Shown here: piece after piece, positions 11,190 to 22,096 of the stretch | Numbering within the stretch: position 1 is the first letter of the stretch | How the letters are laid out: each line of letters starts with the position of its first letter | Assembly (NCBI GenBank): GCA_030549775.1 | Contig: CM060180.1 | Location: 83,049,672 to 83,113,671 of the forward strand | Source: Tamarix chinensis | Lineage: Eukaryota > Streptophyta > Magnoliopsida > Caryophyllales > Tamaricaceae | Length of the DNA stretch: 64,000 bases | Direction: 5' to 3' | Notes under the pieces: model-generated | Seen by the model: only the letters and a program-made list of their open reading frames with translations | Told to the model about the DNA's origin: nothing | Database searches by the model: none | Made by a program: the position numbers and the translations under genes

Positions 11190-11560
11190 TGTGATCACCT
11201 TTAATTAAGACACTAATATTTAAAGTGAAAGACCTCGAGATCGGGAATGGTGACTCCTTAGGGGTCGCTACCCTAAGGACGTGGTTTAGTCCACGATTAT
11301 TTTGGTTTTTGCCAGTGTGCCTTTGTGCCCCAACCAGGCCCTATATCTTACTCTTTCTAGCTCTACAGACCTAGTTAGGGGGTATGCATACTTATGGATT
11401 AGGTATCCTTGTCAGTAGGGTACTGAGTTAGCTTTATGCACCAGTACGACCAGGGTACCTTTGTGTCCTTGGGTTCGTGGTTGAAGGGTACTGAGTAGCT
11501 GATATGCACCGGTATGATCGGTGTACCTTTGTGTCCCAGGTTATTGATCCCCCGTTTGAG
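11190..11560 (+). other. Conserved type I LTR block
   Basis: This non-coding block contains 'gacctcgagatcgggaatgg', 'gtcgctaccctaaggacgtg' and two copies of a 'gtacgaccagggtacctttg'-like string. It is conserved in reverse at about 48060-48370. The open frames on both strands at 11399-11789 are not supported as genes. Confidence 0.6.
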
Positions 11561-11654
11561 GCAAATAAATATGATTGATGTGCTGATTAAAGAAAGGAAA
11601 GATACTATTATTGAAAGTGGAATATTAATGAGCCGGGCCCAGGTGATTATGATA

Positions 11655-11755
11655 TTGAGTACCGGTCCACCGGTTATAATAGTGGCCAGGAGCGTTGTGC
11701 CCTGGATGATGATTTTATGTATATTACGGTCCACCGACAATAATAGTGGGGGTCC
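11655..11755 (+). repeat. CCGGTCCACCGGTTATAATAGTGG pair
   Basis: Two close copies of the dispersed motif lie about 63 bp apart, followed by the 'gagctcaataaa' string that also follows the array in type II copies. Confidence 0.8.
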
Positions 11756-12305
11756 CGAGCTCAATAAAACCAGTATTGTATGGGAATAAAATTATGAGAA
11801 AATACTAATCACTTATAGTGGAACAATGGCTTAAGGCCTGATTGTTTGGAGTTTGCATTATGACATGGCTTAAGACCATAAGTACCGATTGTTCGTAATG
11901 ATATATTGATATGCTGTGTGAATGTTAATTATGTGAATGTTATATATGTATGTAGCTTGTTTCATGTGTTACATTGAGGGCCTACTTTTAAGTGGGACTT
12001 TAAAGGGTTACTTAGTACCGTAGTACTGAAGGGTTCCATTCGTGGGGCCCCTGCCTATTCAATGTGTAGTGTCCCTTGCAGGTCTTTTCAGGTGCTACTC
12101 AAGTGGGCAACGGGAAAGAGAGTAAGGTCTCATCCAAAACTACTAGGGTTTTTCTCTCTCTCTTTGAAATTTCTGGTTTTAAATGTATATGTTGATACTG
12201 TAACCACCATTGGTGGATTTCATCCTTGTAAACGTTTGATACGCTACTCTGATTTAAGTATGTTGAAATTATTGCAAATTGTATTTCATTTTCCTTTAGC
12301 CTTAG

Positions 12306-12351
12306 CACTTAGTACTGGAACGGTATGAGTGAACCGGTCTGGTACTAAGTG
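12306..12351 (+). other. Conserved LTR hairpin 1
   Basis: Arms CACTTAGTACTGGAACGGT (12306-12324) and ACCGGTCTGGTACTAAGTG (12333-12351) enclose the 8-nt loop 'atgagtga'. The outer 10 bp pair perfectly. The full 19-bp stem has G-U wobbles and one mismatch when read as RNA. Equivalent hairpins exist at 3436, 32198, about 47177, about 55240 and about 60303. Confidence 0.85.
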
Positions 12352-12356
12352 TGGTG

Positions 12357-12450
12357 GTAATACTCCCAAAATTCACGGTTTATTAATTTGCTTCCGCTAG
12401 TTTCCTTTTAATTAACGAAATTTTTCAGTAGTGAATTTTGGGGGTGTTAC
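12357..12450 (+). other. Conserved LTR terminal stem (hairpin 2)
   Basis: The arm GTAATACTCCCAAAATTCAC (12357-12376) is nearly the reverse complement of the terminal arm GTGAATTTTGGGGGTGTTAC (12431-12450), with about 54 nt between. The terminal arm ends one base before the end of the element. Confidence 0.85.
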
Positions 12451-12451
12451 A

Positions 12452-12456
12452 TTTAT
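12452..12456. repeat. Target-site duplication TTTAT (right)
   Basis: TTTAT follows the ...GTTACA end of the type I LTR and matches 7877-7881, just before its TGTAATT start. Confidence 0.85.
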
Positions 12457-13478
12457 AGAGTAAAATGGAGGGTTAAGGTCGGAGGGGAAAACTGGAGGAT
12501 CGGGTAGGTTGGTTAGGCTGACCGGCAGTGATGGTTGCCAACGAAATTCAAGAAGACACGGTAGGCAGTTGCTGGCTGGGAGAAAGGAGATATGCGAGGA
12601 GAGGGGAGAGTTAGTTAGGCAAAATGGTTGACGAGTTAGGAAGGGAGAGGGAGTAGAGGTTCGCCGGATCAACGGCGAGGTTGTGGCGAAAATCCAAGGG
12701 CTGGGTGGCAAAGTTTGTAGATCGAATGGCGGGAATGGCAGGTGCGAAGGGCTAGGGGAAGAAGAAGAAGGGGGGCTGGACCAGCAGCCTAGAAGAAGAA
12801 GAAAGAAAGGAAAAAGGGGGGAAGAACTGGTCGGTGACACTAGTTAAAATTTTTTAAACAAAACGCCGTGTTTTGGGGAAACAAGAGGCAAGACGCACTA
12901 CGGAGAAGGAAGGAAGAAGGGGGTGGCTGCACGGGCTGGGCCGCGTCGAAGGAAAGGAAAGAGAGGAAAAGGGGACCAGGCCACTAGCTCGCCCAAGTCG
13001 GGGAGGAGAAAAAAGAAAAAGAAAAAGGAAGAAAGAAAAGGAAAATGGAAAAACAATGGATTAGGTTAATTAAATTAATTAAGATACTTAGGATATTTAA
13101 AAATAATAATATTTAAATAAAATAATATTTAAATCCATTTCTATGCTTATTTAAGATTTTTAAAAGGTTTTTCATAAATTCCATTTTAACTAGCAATACA
13201 CCCTAATTTTATTCAATTAAATTATTTATAAAATTCATATTAATTTGGAACTATTTTATCCTTTTTATTTTAAATAAAATATTTTATTTAATTAATTTCT
13301 AAAATAAAATCCTTAATTAGCCAAAATACCCAAATTTCTCTAAATTAAAATACTTATCAATTTCTTCTTGATTTGCCCTAATTAATTTTCTTTTATAAAA
13401 ATAATTTATTAAATTAATTTTTCTAATAAAATCATATTTAACTATACTTTTTTAAATTAGAATGTTGAGGGCATTTCA
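12457..13478 (-). mobile_element. Type II long LTR, 5' piece
   Basis: This is the 5' part (on the minus strand) of the type II LTR broken at 7881. Read on the minus strand from 13478, it begins TGAAATGCCC and follows the start of the complete copy at 27892 closely: AT-rich for about 450 bp, then a C/T-rich strand with a GC island. TGGGCC is visible on the plus strand at 12937-12942. The 142-aa frame at 12412-12840 is a C/T-rich artefact that spans the insertion junction. Confidence 0.85.
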
Positions 13479-13483
13479 CATGT
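13479..13483. repeat. Target-site duplication CATGT (right)
   Basis: CATGT follows the GGGCATTTCA end and matches 3342-3346. Beyond it the Tekay 3' LTR resumes in register with its partner near 21285. Confidence 0.85.
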
Positions 13484-16154
13484 GGCATTTCACTATAAGT
13501 AATTATTGTCTCAGCAACAATTATTATCATTTAATGCTTTAATTTACTTGATTTTGGGATCCCACTATTTTTCAATTGTTAGAATAGTAACAAGGTACAA
13601 CTTTAGGGTAAGATGTTCCCAACCACTATTCTTATCAGTGGATTGGAGGTACAACTGGCTCCAACTCAAGTGATCTTCCACTTTAAGAGATTAGTGTATT
13701 ATTCATGCTTTATTTGTTTCAAGTTCATCACACATTCACATGCCCATACTCAGACAAGTCACTATCTCAACTCATAGCCAAAAACAACCCAGTTTTCCTA
13801 TAGAAACCCTAATCACACAACCCTAGCATATCCTCTCCTTTAGTTCCCCTTTAGTCCCTAGTTTTTTTGAAAAATCCCAACATGTTATTAGGAAACACAT
13901 ATTCAAGAATCAAAGTCTATTACCCAAATTTTACACATGTAATAATAACCTACATATTCAACCCTCCTCCAAAACCCTAATTTCTCATTGTGGTCACAAC
14001 TACTTCCTTAAATCCTATATGACTACTAAATCAAGTATACATTCCTAAAATTTTATGTTTAACATCATATCCCAAGGTTGTGGTCTAACTCCCATAACTT
14101 TTAAATATGATAATACCCTAAATCTAGGGTTACCTTAAGCCTCCCAAAACCCTAATTTCACATTTTGATTATAACTCCTTCCCTAGAGCTCAAATAACTT
14201 CCCAAATTTGTATGAATACCTAATATGCCATCATTAACCTTGTATCCAAGCCCTAATATCAATCTCCTACTTTTCTCACTTATGATCATAACATTCACTT
14301 AGGTTTTACTAATCACATATATGGTCTTCCCTTTCCTATATTTACCATAAACCCTTTATTTTTTCTCCAAGTATCTCATGTACTATCCCCAACCTACTCT
14401 ATTCCAATTGACACCCTAAAGTACCCAACATGCCACTTTTTAATAGTATTAACTAAAAAACCCCTAGGTCATTGGAAAAGCTATTTTTTACCTTCCCAAA
14501 GTCATAGGACCCCTTACGAAGGGCTTTCCAACTTTCCACACTTGTAATATCATAAAAGGCATGGGCATGGTTATACATAAATACTTGAAATCAATATAGT
14601 CATAACTACAAACCTTTCTTATCTTCTACTACCGTCAAGTCAAAACTACATATGCAACACCTAAGTCATTTAATAATTCATAACATGCCATCACACGTCA
14701 ACACATCAAGGACATATATTATAATAATCTATAAGCACATAAGACTTATGTTTCCTCCACAACTATCTCTTGAATATTAACCAAGAATAAGGACATACAC
14801 AGTTTAGAATTTTTTCTCCTTTTAAAATACTTTGACCTAAAATAAATGTAAAAGAAGGGAGAGAAAACAATGGTAACTAAAGTGGGAAAAAATTTGAAGG
14901 TGGCACCTAGTGGCGACCAATGTGTTGAAGGCGGTGGAGTGATAATGGTTACTTTAGGGAAGTTATTGAGGGTTATCAACTAGGGTCTTGGTGGCTGTGG
15001 AACTAGGGCTTACTGGAGTTGGTGGTGGTTAAGGATGGTAGATATGGTTGTCGGTTGTGATGTACTGATGAGATTGGTTGAGACAGAGAAAGAAGAGGGA
15101 GGAAAAAGAAAGGGCATGCTATGGTGGTTATGCTAACTAGGGTGCTTGCATAGGACTAATCTGGTGTGATGGTAGTAAAAAGGGAGAGAAAAGGTATGGT
15201 AGTGGTGGAGGTGCATTAATCTATGGTTGCATCCCTAGGAGAAGATGAGGGGAGAAGGGTGGCATTGTAGGGTGTTAACGTGGTGTAAGTAGGGAGGGGA
15301 GGAGGTAGGGAGGTTGGTTGGGCGATGGAGGGCAGTGGTGGTGTTATAGGATTGGTAGAGATAAGGGAGGGAGGAAAATAAGGGAGGATTAGGCTTGCAG
15401 GCTTGATGGTGGAAGAAAGGATAGAGGAGTGGTTTGAGAGGTATATATAGAGAAGAGAGGTTGAGGGAGGTAGGAAGATGAGAAAAGAGGAGGAGCTGCA
15501 GCTCGACATGCATGGATGTAGGGGAGGAAGGATAACAACTTTAGGACTAGCATAGGGTATAAAGGAAAGAACAAGGTTCAAGTACAGGGCTAGTTGTAGG
15601 GAAGGATAGTGCAGCCAACATGCATGGTAGTGCATAGCCGAGAGGGGAAAGGAAGAAAAAGTGCAGATGGTTGGGGGGTTGCTCGGCAAAGAAAAGGAAA
15701 GGAAGGGAGACACGAGGAAAAAAAAGTAAAAGAAAATAATGAAAAGAAATAAAAGAAAAGGGAAAAGAAGAAAGAAAAAGAGAGAAGGGGAGTAAGCCTG
15801 GGCTCTCTTGAGGAAAAGGAAGGGAAAAAAAGGATAGAATTCGGTGGGGGCTTCATAGCCTAGAAAGAAAAGAAATAAAAGAAGGAAGAAAAAAGGGAAG
15901 GAAAGATAGTGAAAGAAGGAAGAAAAGAGAAAAGAGGAAAGAAAGAAAATTCTTGGTATGGGATTTGGGTTTAGGATTTTACAGTTAAAATTTAATTTTT
16001 TATTAGTAATTATTAAAATTTTACCTAAAAATTTTTTATGTTAGAGGTTAGGTTAAAAGAAGATAATTAAAAATTAAAAAAAATAATTGAAATTAAGTCA
16101 AATTAAAATGTTAATAAAGAAAAATTAAAATTTATAAGATTTTGGGGCATTACA
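13484..16154 (-). mobile_element. Tekay-like element, 3' LTR, right piece
   Basis: This continues the LTR that begins at 2531. The combined length without the insertion is about 3.49 kb. It matches 21290-22091 ('tgatttacttgattt', 'gatcttccacttta', 'aaaaccctaa'). On the minus strand it starts TGTAATGCCCC at 16154, next to the internal region. A minus-strand CTATATATAC at 15441-15450 is a candidate TATA box about 0.7 kb from the LTR start, within the C/T-rich strand. Frames of up to 165 aa at 15216-15713 are C/T-rich artefacts. Confidence 0.8.
15441..15450 (-). promoter_or_regulatory. Candidate LTR TATA box CTATATATAC
   Basis: The minus strand reads CTATATATAC about 705 bp into the LTR, inside an otherwise C/T-rich stretch. 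Position and sequence fit a plant Pol II TATA box; there is no direct evidence of transcription. Confidence 0.45.
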
Positions 16155-16185
16155 TCACTAATCCCTTAAAATAAGACTACATCCT
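16155..16185 (-). other. Polypurine tract region of Tekay-like element
   Basis: On the minus strand, TTTTAAGGGATTAGTGA directly precedes the LTR start TGTAATGCC. This fits the polypurine-tract position of Del/Tekay chromoviruses, although the purine run is decayed. Confidence 0.6.
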
Positions 16186-16329
16186 CAAACATGTAAGTAA
16201 AAACCTAGGAATGATAGAAAGGGGATTCAAGGAAAGATTATTTTTGTGGTTAACCCTAACGAAGAGGATATCTTGCTACTAGATACTATCCCCTTACAAG
16301 AAAGTGAATTTAAAATCTAACATAGTTGT

Positions 16330-16760
16330 AATGAAGAGTTTGAGGCGAGTCTCACACCTGTCCTTCTCTATCTCCCAACTTTCTTCTTCTACTCCATGGT
16401 AGATCTAAAGGATTTTCATGAGCAAAATTGAACTTGTCTGGTTTTTCCGTACCTTGGTGTTGACAATTCACAAATTTCTCTCCTTATAGGTCACAAAGTC
16501 ATCCAACTCAATCTCATCAGGGTGGGTCACATGGGAGGGATCTGCAACGTACTTCTACAATTACGATATGTGGAAGAAATTATGGACTTGGGATAGTTCT
16601 TGCGGGAGCACAAAATGATAAGCAACCATGCCAACTCTGTCGAGAATCTTGTAGGGGCCAACATAACTCAGGCTCAACTTTCCCTTCCTATCAAATCTAT
16701 ACACTACCTTAGGGGATGAAACCTTCAATGGAATTCTAACCCCTGAATTAAAAACATCAC
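16330..16760 (-). pseudogene. Integrase C-terminal (GPY/F) and chromodomain-region remnant
   Basis: The minus strand reads the C-terminal part of a chromovirus integrase. Visible are 'RFDRKGKLSLSYVGPYKIL', a 'VGMVAYHFVLPQELSQVHN' stretch, 'FFHIS', and then 'DPSHVTHPDEIELDD'. The YVGPYKIL segment is the GPY/F module typical of the family. The tail after 'VTYKERN' is where a chromodomain belongs but is too decayed to confirm. Stops interrupt the frame after FFHIS and after KERN. In intact elements this module binds DNA and chromatin and steers integration. The conserved order supports a Del/Tekay-type chromovirus. Confidence 0.8.
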
Positions 16761-17645
16761 TATGGCATCTCTGATCTATTTAATTCTTCTAACAACTCTG
16801 AGATGCTCTCATCTTATCTTGGATCAACCAAAATTGATGGGTCATCTCCTCAATCATATTTAAGTCAAGTAGAATAGTTTCACAAATGTCACTCCAACAC
16901 AAGGATGTCTAGAACTTGTGTCCATATAGTGCCTCAAAGGGTTCCATTCTTATGCTCGCATGATAATAATTTTTGTACGAAAAATCCACCAGATGTAGAT
17001 GATCCTCCCAACTACCTTGGAAATCCGTAGCGCAAGCATGTAACATGCCCTCGAGCATTTGGATCATCCTCTCAGTTTTCTCATATATATTTGGGTGAAA
17101 GGCGGTACTCATTTTCAATTTCATGCTTAGAAACTCATGGAAATTTCCTTAAAAATGTAAAAGGAATCTCAAGTCCCTATCGGAGATGATGTTTGTAGGC
17201 GTACCATGCTAGCTTACCACAAACCTTATGTAAGCATTAGTTAATTGATATATGCTTTAGGTAGTAAAAAAGCCATTGATTTAGTTAATTTATCAACTAT
17301 GATCCAGATTTTGTCACACCCGCTACAAGTAATTGATAGTTCACTCACAAAATCTATGGAGATGCGGTCCCATTTCCGTCTCTGCAACTCAAAAGATTGG
17401 ACTAACCTTGTAGCTCTACGATGTTCAAACTTGACCTTCTCGTAGCTAAAAAATCTTGCCATGAACTTTACTACCTCTTATTTCATGCAAGACCACCAAT
17501 AGACCTACTTAAGGTTCTTCTATAGCTCATATCTCCTTGGTGAATGGAGTTGGGCACAATAACCTTCTTCTAAAAACTAGCACTTCAAATTAGTGCAACT
17601 TTGAGGTATATACTAATGCCCTTTGTAGCGAATGCTACCATCCTC
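16760..17645 (-). pseudogene. Integrase core remnant (Tekay-like)
   Basis: Integrase joins element cDNA to the genome. The minus strand keeps the family's landmarks: a decayed zinc-binding region ('LHSPRRYEL', 'VYWW' near 17480-17560), 'WDRISIDFVSEL' with the first catalytic Asp, and 'GTPTNIISDRDLRF' with the second near 17175-17205. 'TAFHPNIYEKTERMIQMLE' holds the catalytic Glu region; the usual DGQTER reads YEKTER. It ends in 'FSYKNYYHASIRMEPFEAL'. Open segments lie at 16909-17124 and 17241-17462. Stops and frameshifts between them make the gene dead. Confidence 0.9.
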
Positions 17646-17699
17646 ATTTATCAAAAAATGCTCAGTTCTTCTATCAATTCCTCTCAAGCTTGATGTCTC

Positions 17700-18230
17700 C
17701 TGACCACCAAGCTCAAATTACGTCAAACACTATCAATGTATTTAACAAACCACTCAACTGAACCTCCAAGTTACCCTGTTGGATTAGCTTTACCCCAATC
17801 TTACTGAATTCCTTAAGTAACGGATTAGCCTCCATGTAAGAATTTATAGAGTGTGATGTCTTCCTACTCAAAGTACCTATAATAATGTTGTCCTTACTCT
17901 CGTGGTATATCAACTCAATATCATAGTCCTTTACCAGCTTTAGCAATCTCTTCTACCTCATATTCAACTCCTTTTGAGTTAATATATAGTTGAGACTCTT
18001 ATAGTCGTGAAAACTTTGCATCGCTCTCTCTACAAGTAATGTATCAAGATTTTCATTACAAAGGCAACTACGGCCAACTCCAAATCATGAGTTGGGTAGT
18101 TCTAGTCATAATAATTCAGCTAGGGAGAAGCGTAGGTGACTACCTTACCATTCTACATCAACACACAACCCATCTTATGCTTAGATGCATCGTTGTAAAC
18201 CTAAAAACCATCTAATCCTATTAACATACT
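17700..18230 (-). pseudogene. RNase H remnant (Tekay-like)
   Basis: The minus strand shows 'VYNDASKHKMGCVLM', the D-A-S plus G-x-V-L start of a Ty3-type RNase H. It continues with 'TYAS' and 'NYPTHDLELAVVAFV', which contains the D-x-E-L-A active-site segment, and ends with 'YDIELIYHESKDNIII' and 'LSRK'. The enzyme removes RNA from the RNA-DNA hybrid during reverse transcription. The reading frame has several stops. It lies between RT and integrase, as expected for Ty3/gypsy. Confidence 0.85.
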
Positions 18231-18930
18231 CAAATTTGGTGTTATAGTTAGGTGCTTATTTAATTCATAAAATGTGCCCTCACTAGTATCATCCCACTAA
18301 AACTTGGTTTTCTTCTTCAATAGGTTTGTCAAGGGGTATGTGACCCTTGAGAAATTTCAAACAAAGCGCTGATAGTACCCGACCACACCTAAGAAGTTAC
18401 AAACCTTGAAAATGTTTGTGGGCACCTTCCACTCTGTAATTGCCACAATTTTTGCTGGATCTACAGTGATGCCTCTTACTAACACTATATCTCCCAAAAA
18501 GGTAACCTACTAAAGCGAGAATCTACACTTGGAGATTTTAGAGTACAAGCCATTTCCCTTAAAGAGGGACAACATGGTGTGTAGGTCATACTCATGCTCC
18601 TCCTTACCCTAAGAGTAGACCAAAATGTCATCAATGAACACATCCACAAATTGGTCAAGTAATGGCCTAAAGATACTAGTCATCAAATCCATAAAGATGG
18701 TAGGTGCATTGGTGAGCCCAAAAGGCATTACCATAAATTCATAATTTCCATATCATGTCCTAAAGTCCATCTTCATGATGTCTGCATTTCTTATGCGCAA
18801 TTGGTGGTATTTTTACCTTAGGTCAATCTTTAAAAAAAAATAATGCCCTAAAGATGGTCAAAATCCCATAGGTCCATCTCAACCAAGTCCACTAAGAAGT
18901 CTAACCCACTTATCATGAAGGCCACCTCCT
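18230..18930 (-). pseudogene. Reverse transcriptase remnant (Tekay-like)
   Basis: The minus strand reads RT in order: 'FFKIDLR', 'YHQLRIRNADIMK', '[20 protein letters not shown]', then the catalytic FIDDILVYS at 18612-18638, and 'HTMLSLFKGNGLYSKISKCRF'. The FIDD box (family form Y/F-V/I-D-D) is intact even though stops sit on both sides, for instance in the 'YSGYHQ' segment and just after 'VYS'. The sequence is closest in feel to Del/Tekay chromoviruses. Confidence 0.92.
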
Positions 18931-19220
18931 AGTAAAGCCTGGTGAAATCCAATCTATCTCCCAAGGGCAACATAAGAGACTTAGATACACTAGAAAATGG
19001 TGATAAGGCAGCTTTAACAATAAATGAAGTAGATAAAAATGATAAAGAAGCACCCGAATCAAATAGTACATGCATTGCCAAGGAAATAATTGTAAACATA
19101 CATGCGACTACCTCTAACTACCGATCAGCCTCTACCTGGTTGATGATGTTCAAGGGCCCACCAGACTGACCTCCATAATATCATCCTCAATAACCCCTGA
19201 TACCCTAGGCATGTCCTCCC
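18930..19220 (-). pseudogene. Aspartic protease remnant (Tekay-like)
   Basis: On the minus strand 'AMHVLFDSGASLSFLS' contains the aspartic protease active-site triplet D-S-G, encoded at 19052-19060. It is followed by 'LSPFSSVSKSLMLPLGR', in the place of the protease body. The protease cleaves the Gag-Pol precursor. The D-S-G-A box is intact but the downstream part has stops. The plus-strand 75-aa frame at 18942-19169 is a shadow of this gene. Confidence 0.85.
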
Positions 19221-19559
19221 CTCTAAGGAAATGAGTGAGACCCTTATTTTCTCCCTTTAGTCTCTCTAGTATGTATACCAACTAAGGTAGCCGCCCTCTA
19301 CTAAAATGGCTAAGTTGGTGGATTGTAAGCTTACTGCTAGTAATCCTACTACTAAGACACTAAAGGTCCCCTCTATTAGAACTAAACTTCATGAGGCTGG
19401 TAAAAACTTCACTTATACTAACACTCAAATGGCCAATCATCTAGCTTAACACAGAGTCGGCAACACATAGGTATTCCCTCGTAGTTATATCTTGGATGTT
19501 CTTACCACATCATAGGCAAACAATACTCCTTAGTAGCTCTTGGTTCCTAATAGGACCCC

Positions 19560-20290
19560 TTTAATATAATCCTCAAGGTCTACCCCTCTAGGCTAAGGCC
19601 TACCTCCGAAACCATATGTCTCTAGCTTCCTCTTTCCTTGGATGGATGCCTGCTCCTTGACCATAGTGATGGTGATGCACACCCACTCATATAGGGTGGC
19701 TAGATTAGGGAAAGCCACTGCACCCATCATCCTATAGATGATAAAATGGAGCCCTTGCTCAAAAAGGTATACCATTGTTAGCTCACTAGCTACTATATTA
19801 GGTGTAAACATCAATAGCTCTATGAACCGAACATAGTACTAACTCACCATCATGCCTCCCCAGGTTAACTGCATGAATTCCTTTAGTTTTTCCTTCTTGA
19901 GACTCTTTGGACAGAACATGGTACCGGTCACCATCTTTAAATACTCCCAGAACATCAACGGCCCATTCTGAGTACAACAACCTATCCTCCATGCATTTGT
20001 GGTCCTATGGAGAAAGAAAGATGTGATGCTCCACTTCTGAGATGGTGGATAGTTGACCACCTTAAAAGTATGGTCCATATATCAAATTCACCCTTCTAGA
20101 ATAATAGGGTCATCCTAACTGGCATAGAGTAGAGGGTAGTGTCCAGTCACCTTCTAGAGCCAATCCTCCCTGGTGCCCCTTTAAGGATGGTGTAGAGGTG
20201 GGTAGTAGCTGAGGCCGAGGTTGACATTGCATGAATTCCATTAAGGCCTCAAAGACCTCCTCTAAGCACCCTACTCATCTATTCATCATT
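19560..20290 (-). pseudogene. Gag (capsid) remnant (Tekay-like)
   Basis: The minus strand carries a recognisable Ty3/gypsy capsid core split over two frames. In 19593-20078 I read 'MFCPKSLKKEKLKEFMQL', 'TWGGMMVSQYYVRFIELLMF', then 'SELTMVYLFEQGLHFIIYRM'. These fit the FPxSVREAKxxEFxxLxQGxMTVxEY...F..L..F plan of plant gypsy Gag. Upstream, to about 20290, is a low-similarity Gag N-terminus beginning near 'MEFMQCQ'. A clear zinc knuckle (CX2CX4HX4C) is not visible. The frame breaks near 19840-19990. Confidence 0.8.
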
Positions 20291-20299
20291 GCAGTCAGC

Positions 20300-20560
20300 T
20301 AACTACAAACACAAAAGGCATGTTAGGCTAAACATTTCTAGTATACTAAAACCCGTCACAGATCTCACATTTAGAGGCTACTTAAGCTACTTATTTTGGA
20401 TTCATCACAAGTTAGCCTGAGTTTTCGTATAATTGATATTTTTAAAATACAAAGATGACCTTAGAAAATTAGATGGGGAATTTTTTGAAACCAATTTTTT
20501 GTTAAAATAAAGCATGGTGGTCATAACAAAAACTTTTATATCAACTTGTGACTATTGAAA
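20300..20560 (-). other. Leader region between gag and 5' LTR, undefined
   Basis: This AT-rich stretch lies where the primer-binding site and LTR end should be. I cannot find a TGGTATCAGAGC-type primer site or a clear TGTAAC LTR edge; both seem lost by decay. LTR similarity is readable only from about 20560. Confidence 0.4.
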
Positions 20561-22091
20561 AAATTTGTTAAAGAAAAAAATGCTTTTTAAACATGAATGG
20601 GTGTTACCGCCAAAATAAATATAAGTTTAGCTATGAACCATCCTTATACCAGTTACAAGGTTAAAGTAAAAAAATGTACGAGCCATGATAAATACATAAC
20701 AAGGATATTCAGTAATAAAAGTAAGAGTTTAGATGTTCATTTTGAAAGTGAAACTTAAATAAATAAATAAATTTTTCAAATGAAAATGATAGAAAAGGAA
20801 AATTAGTTTAAAATGACAATACATAACATAGCTCTCCAACCCCCAACCCCAGCATAAGATAAGATCACTATGCTTTGATCAAAACATCATAAGTAGCAAA
20901 GTCATCAAGTGAGTCCTCATTTACCTACATAGGCTCTGAAGTGGTCTTTGTTAGTTAGAATGAGTAGTACCCATAATAAGGATGATTAATACACTACGCA
21001 CTGAGTAAGTCAAAAATATAATCAAGAAGGTCACATAAGCTCAAAATACCAAAATAGGAGATGACATGCACATAAGTTAATCTTACTAATTTATTTAATA
21101 TTCTTCAAAAAATACAATAATAGTACAATGATTTCTAGTCATTATTTTATACACTTTGGGTTCAAGGACCCTAATATTCTCAACTTGTGGAATGGTAATC
21201 ATGTATAACTCCACGACAAGATGCTTATGGCCACTATTTTCACTAGTGGATCGGTAATAAAGGTACAACTAGTTCTAACCCACTTTGTGTTTTACTGTAA
21301 GTAATTAGTGTCTTAAAAAAATTTATTATCTTCTAATGGGTTGATTTACTTGATTTCAAGACCCAAATATTATCAACCGATGGAACGTTAACAAGGTACA
21401 ACCCTAGGGTAAGACGCTCCTACTATTCTCACTAGTGGGTCAGCATATACAATTGGTCCTAATTCAAGTGATCTTCCACTTTAAGTGATTAGTGTATTGT
21501 TCATGCCTTAATTATTTTAAAGTCTTCATATAATCACATAAACATACTCATGTAAGGCATAATCCTAACTCATACCCCAAAATAACCATACTTTCCCTTA
21601 GATACCCTAATCTCACAACCCTAGCATATATTCTCCTCTAGCTACCCTTTAGACCCTAATTTTCCCAAAAATTCCTAACATGTTACTAGGAACCACATAT
21701 TCAAGATTCATTTTCTATTACCCACTTGTTACGCATGTGATAATAACCTACCTATTTGAGCCTCCTTCAAAACCCTAAATTCTCATTCTTGCCATAACTA
21801 CTTCCTTAAACCCTATATGGCTACCAAATCTAGTGTAAATTCCCAAAATGTTATGGTTACCATTATTTCCCAAGGTTGTATTACAACCCCCCCATCTTGT
21901 AAAGAAGATAATAGCTTACCCCTAGGGTTACCCCTTAGGCCTCCCAAAACCCTAAATTTACATTTTGGTCATAACTCCTTCCCGATTGCTCAAATAACTT
22001 CCTAAATTTATATGAGTACCCAACATGCCATCATTAACCTCATGTCCAATCCCTAGTATCAATCTCTCACTTTTCTTATATATGATCATAA
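20560..22091 (-). mobile_element. Tekay-like element, 5' LTR (partial)
   Basis: The stretch is collinear with 2580-3340 and then with 13484-14287 of the 3' LTR: 'gatgaatgggt', 'accagttacaagg', the CCGGTGG-type array (21175-21450), 'gatcttccactttaagtgat', 'aaaaccctaaatt' and 'tatgatcataac'. Similarity stops at about 22091, so the remaining 1.9 kb (the U3 side) has been replaced or displaced. Several minutes of divergence by eye (clearly more than 15%) suggest an old insertion. Confidence 0.75.
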
Positions 22092-22096
22092 CTTGG

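Larger units (their letters stand above)
7882..12451 (+). mobile_element. Type I long LTR, complete (4570 bp)
   Basis: A complete plus-strand unit begins TGTAATTCCCC at 7882 and ends GGGGTGTTACA at 12451. It is flanked by the 5-bp duplication TTTAT (7877-7881 and 12452-12456). Its order is AT-rich start, GC island with TGGGCC at 8299, C/T-rich block (8200-9130), GGTAATTTT minisatellite (9880-10990), CCGGTGG-type array (11655-11755) and two-hairpin end. It holds no gag or pol remains and no internal primer-binding site, which suggests a solo LTR; a non-autonomous element cannot be excluded. Sister copies are 47077-51596 (minus), 55143-59712 (minus) and 59713-60215 (plus). Confidence 0.88.
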
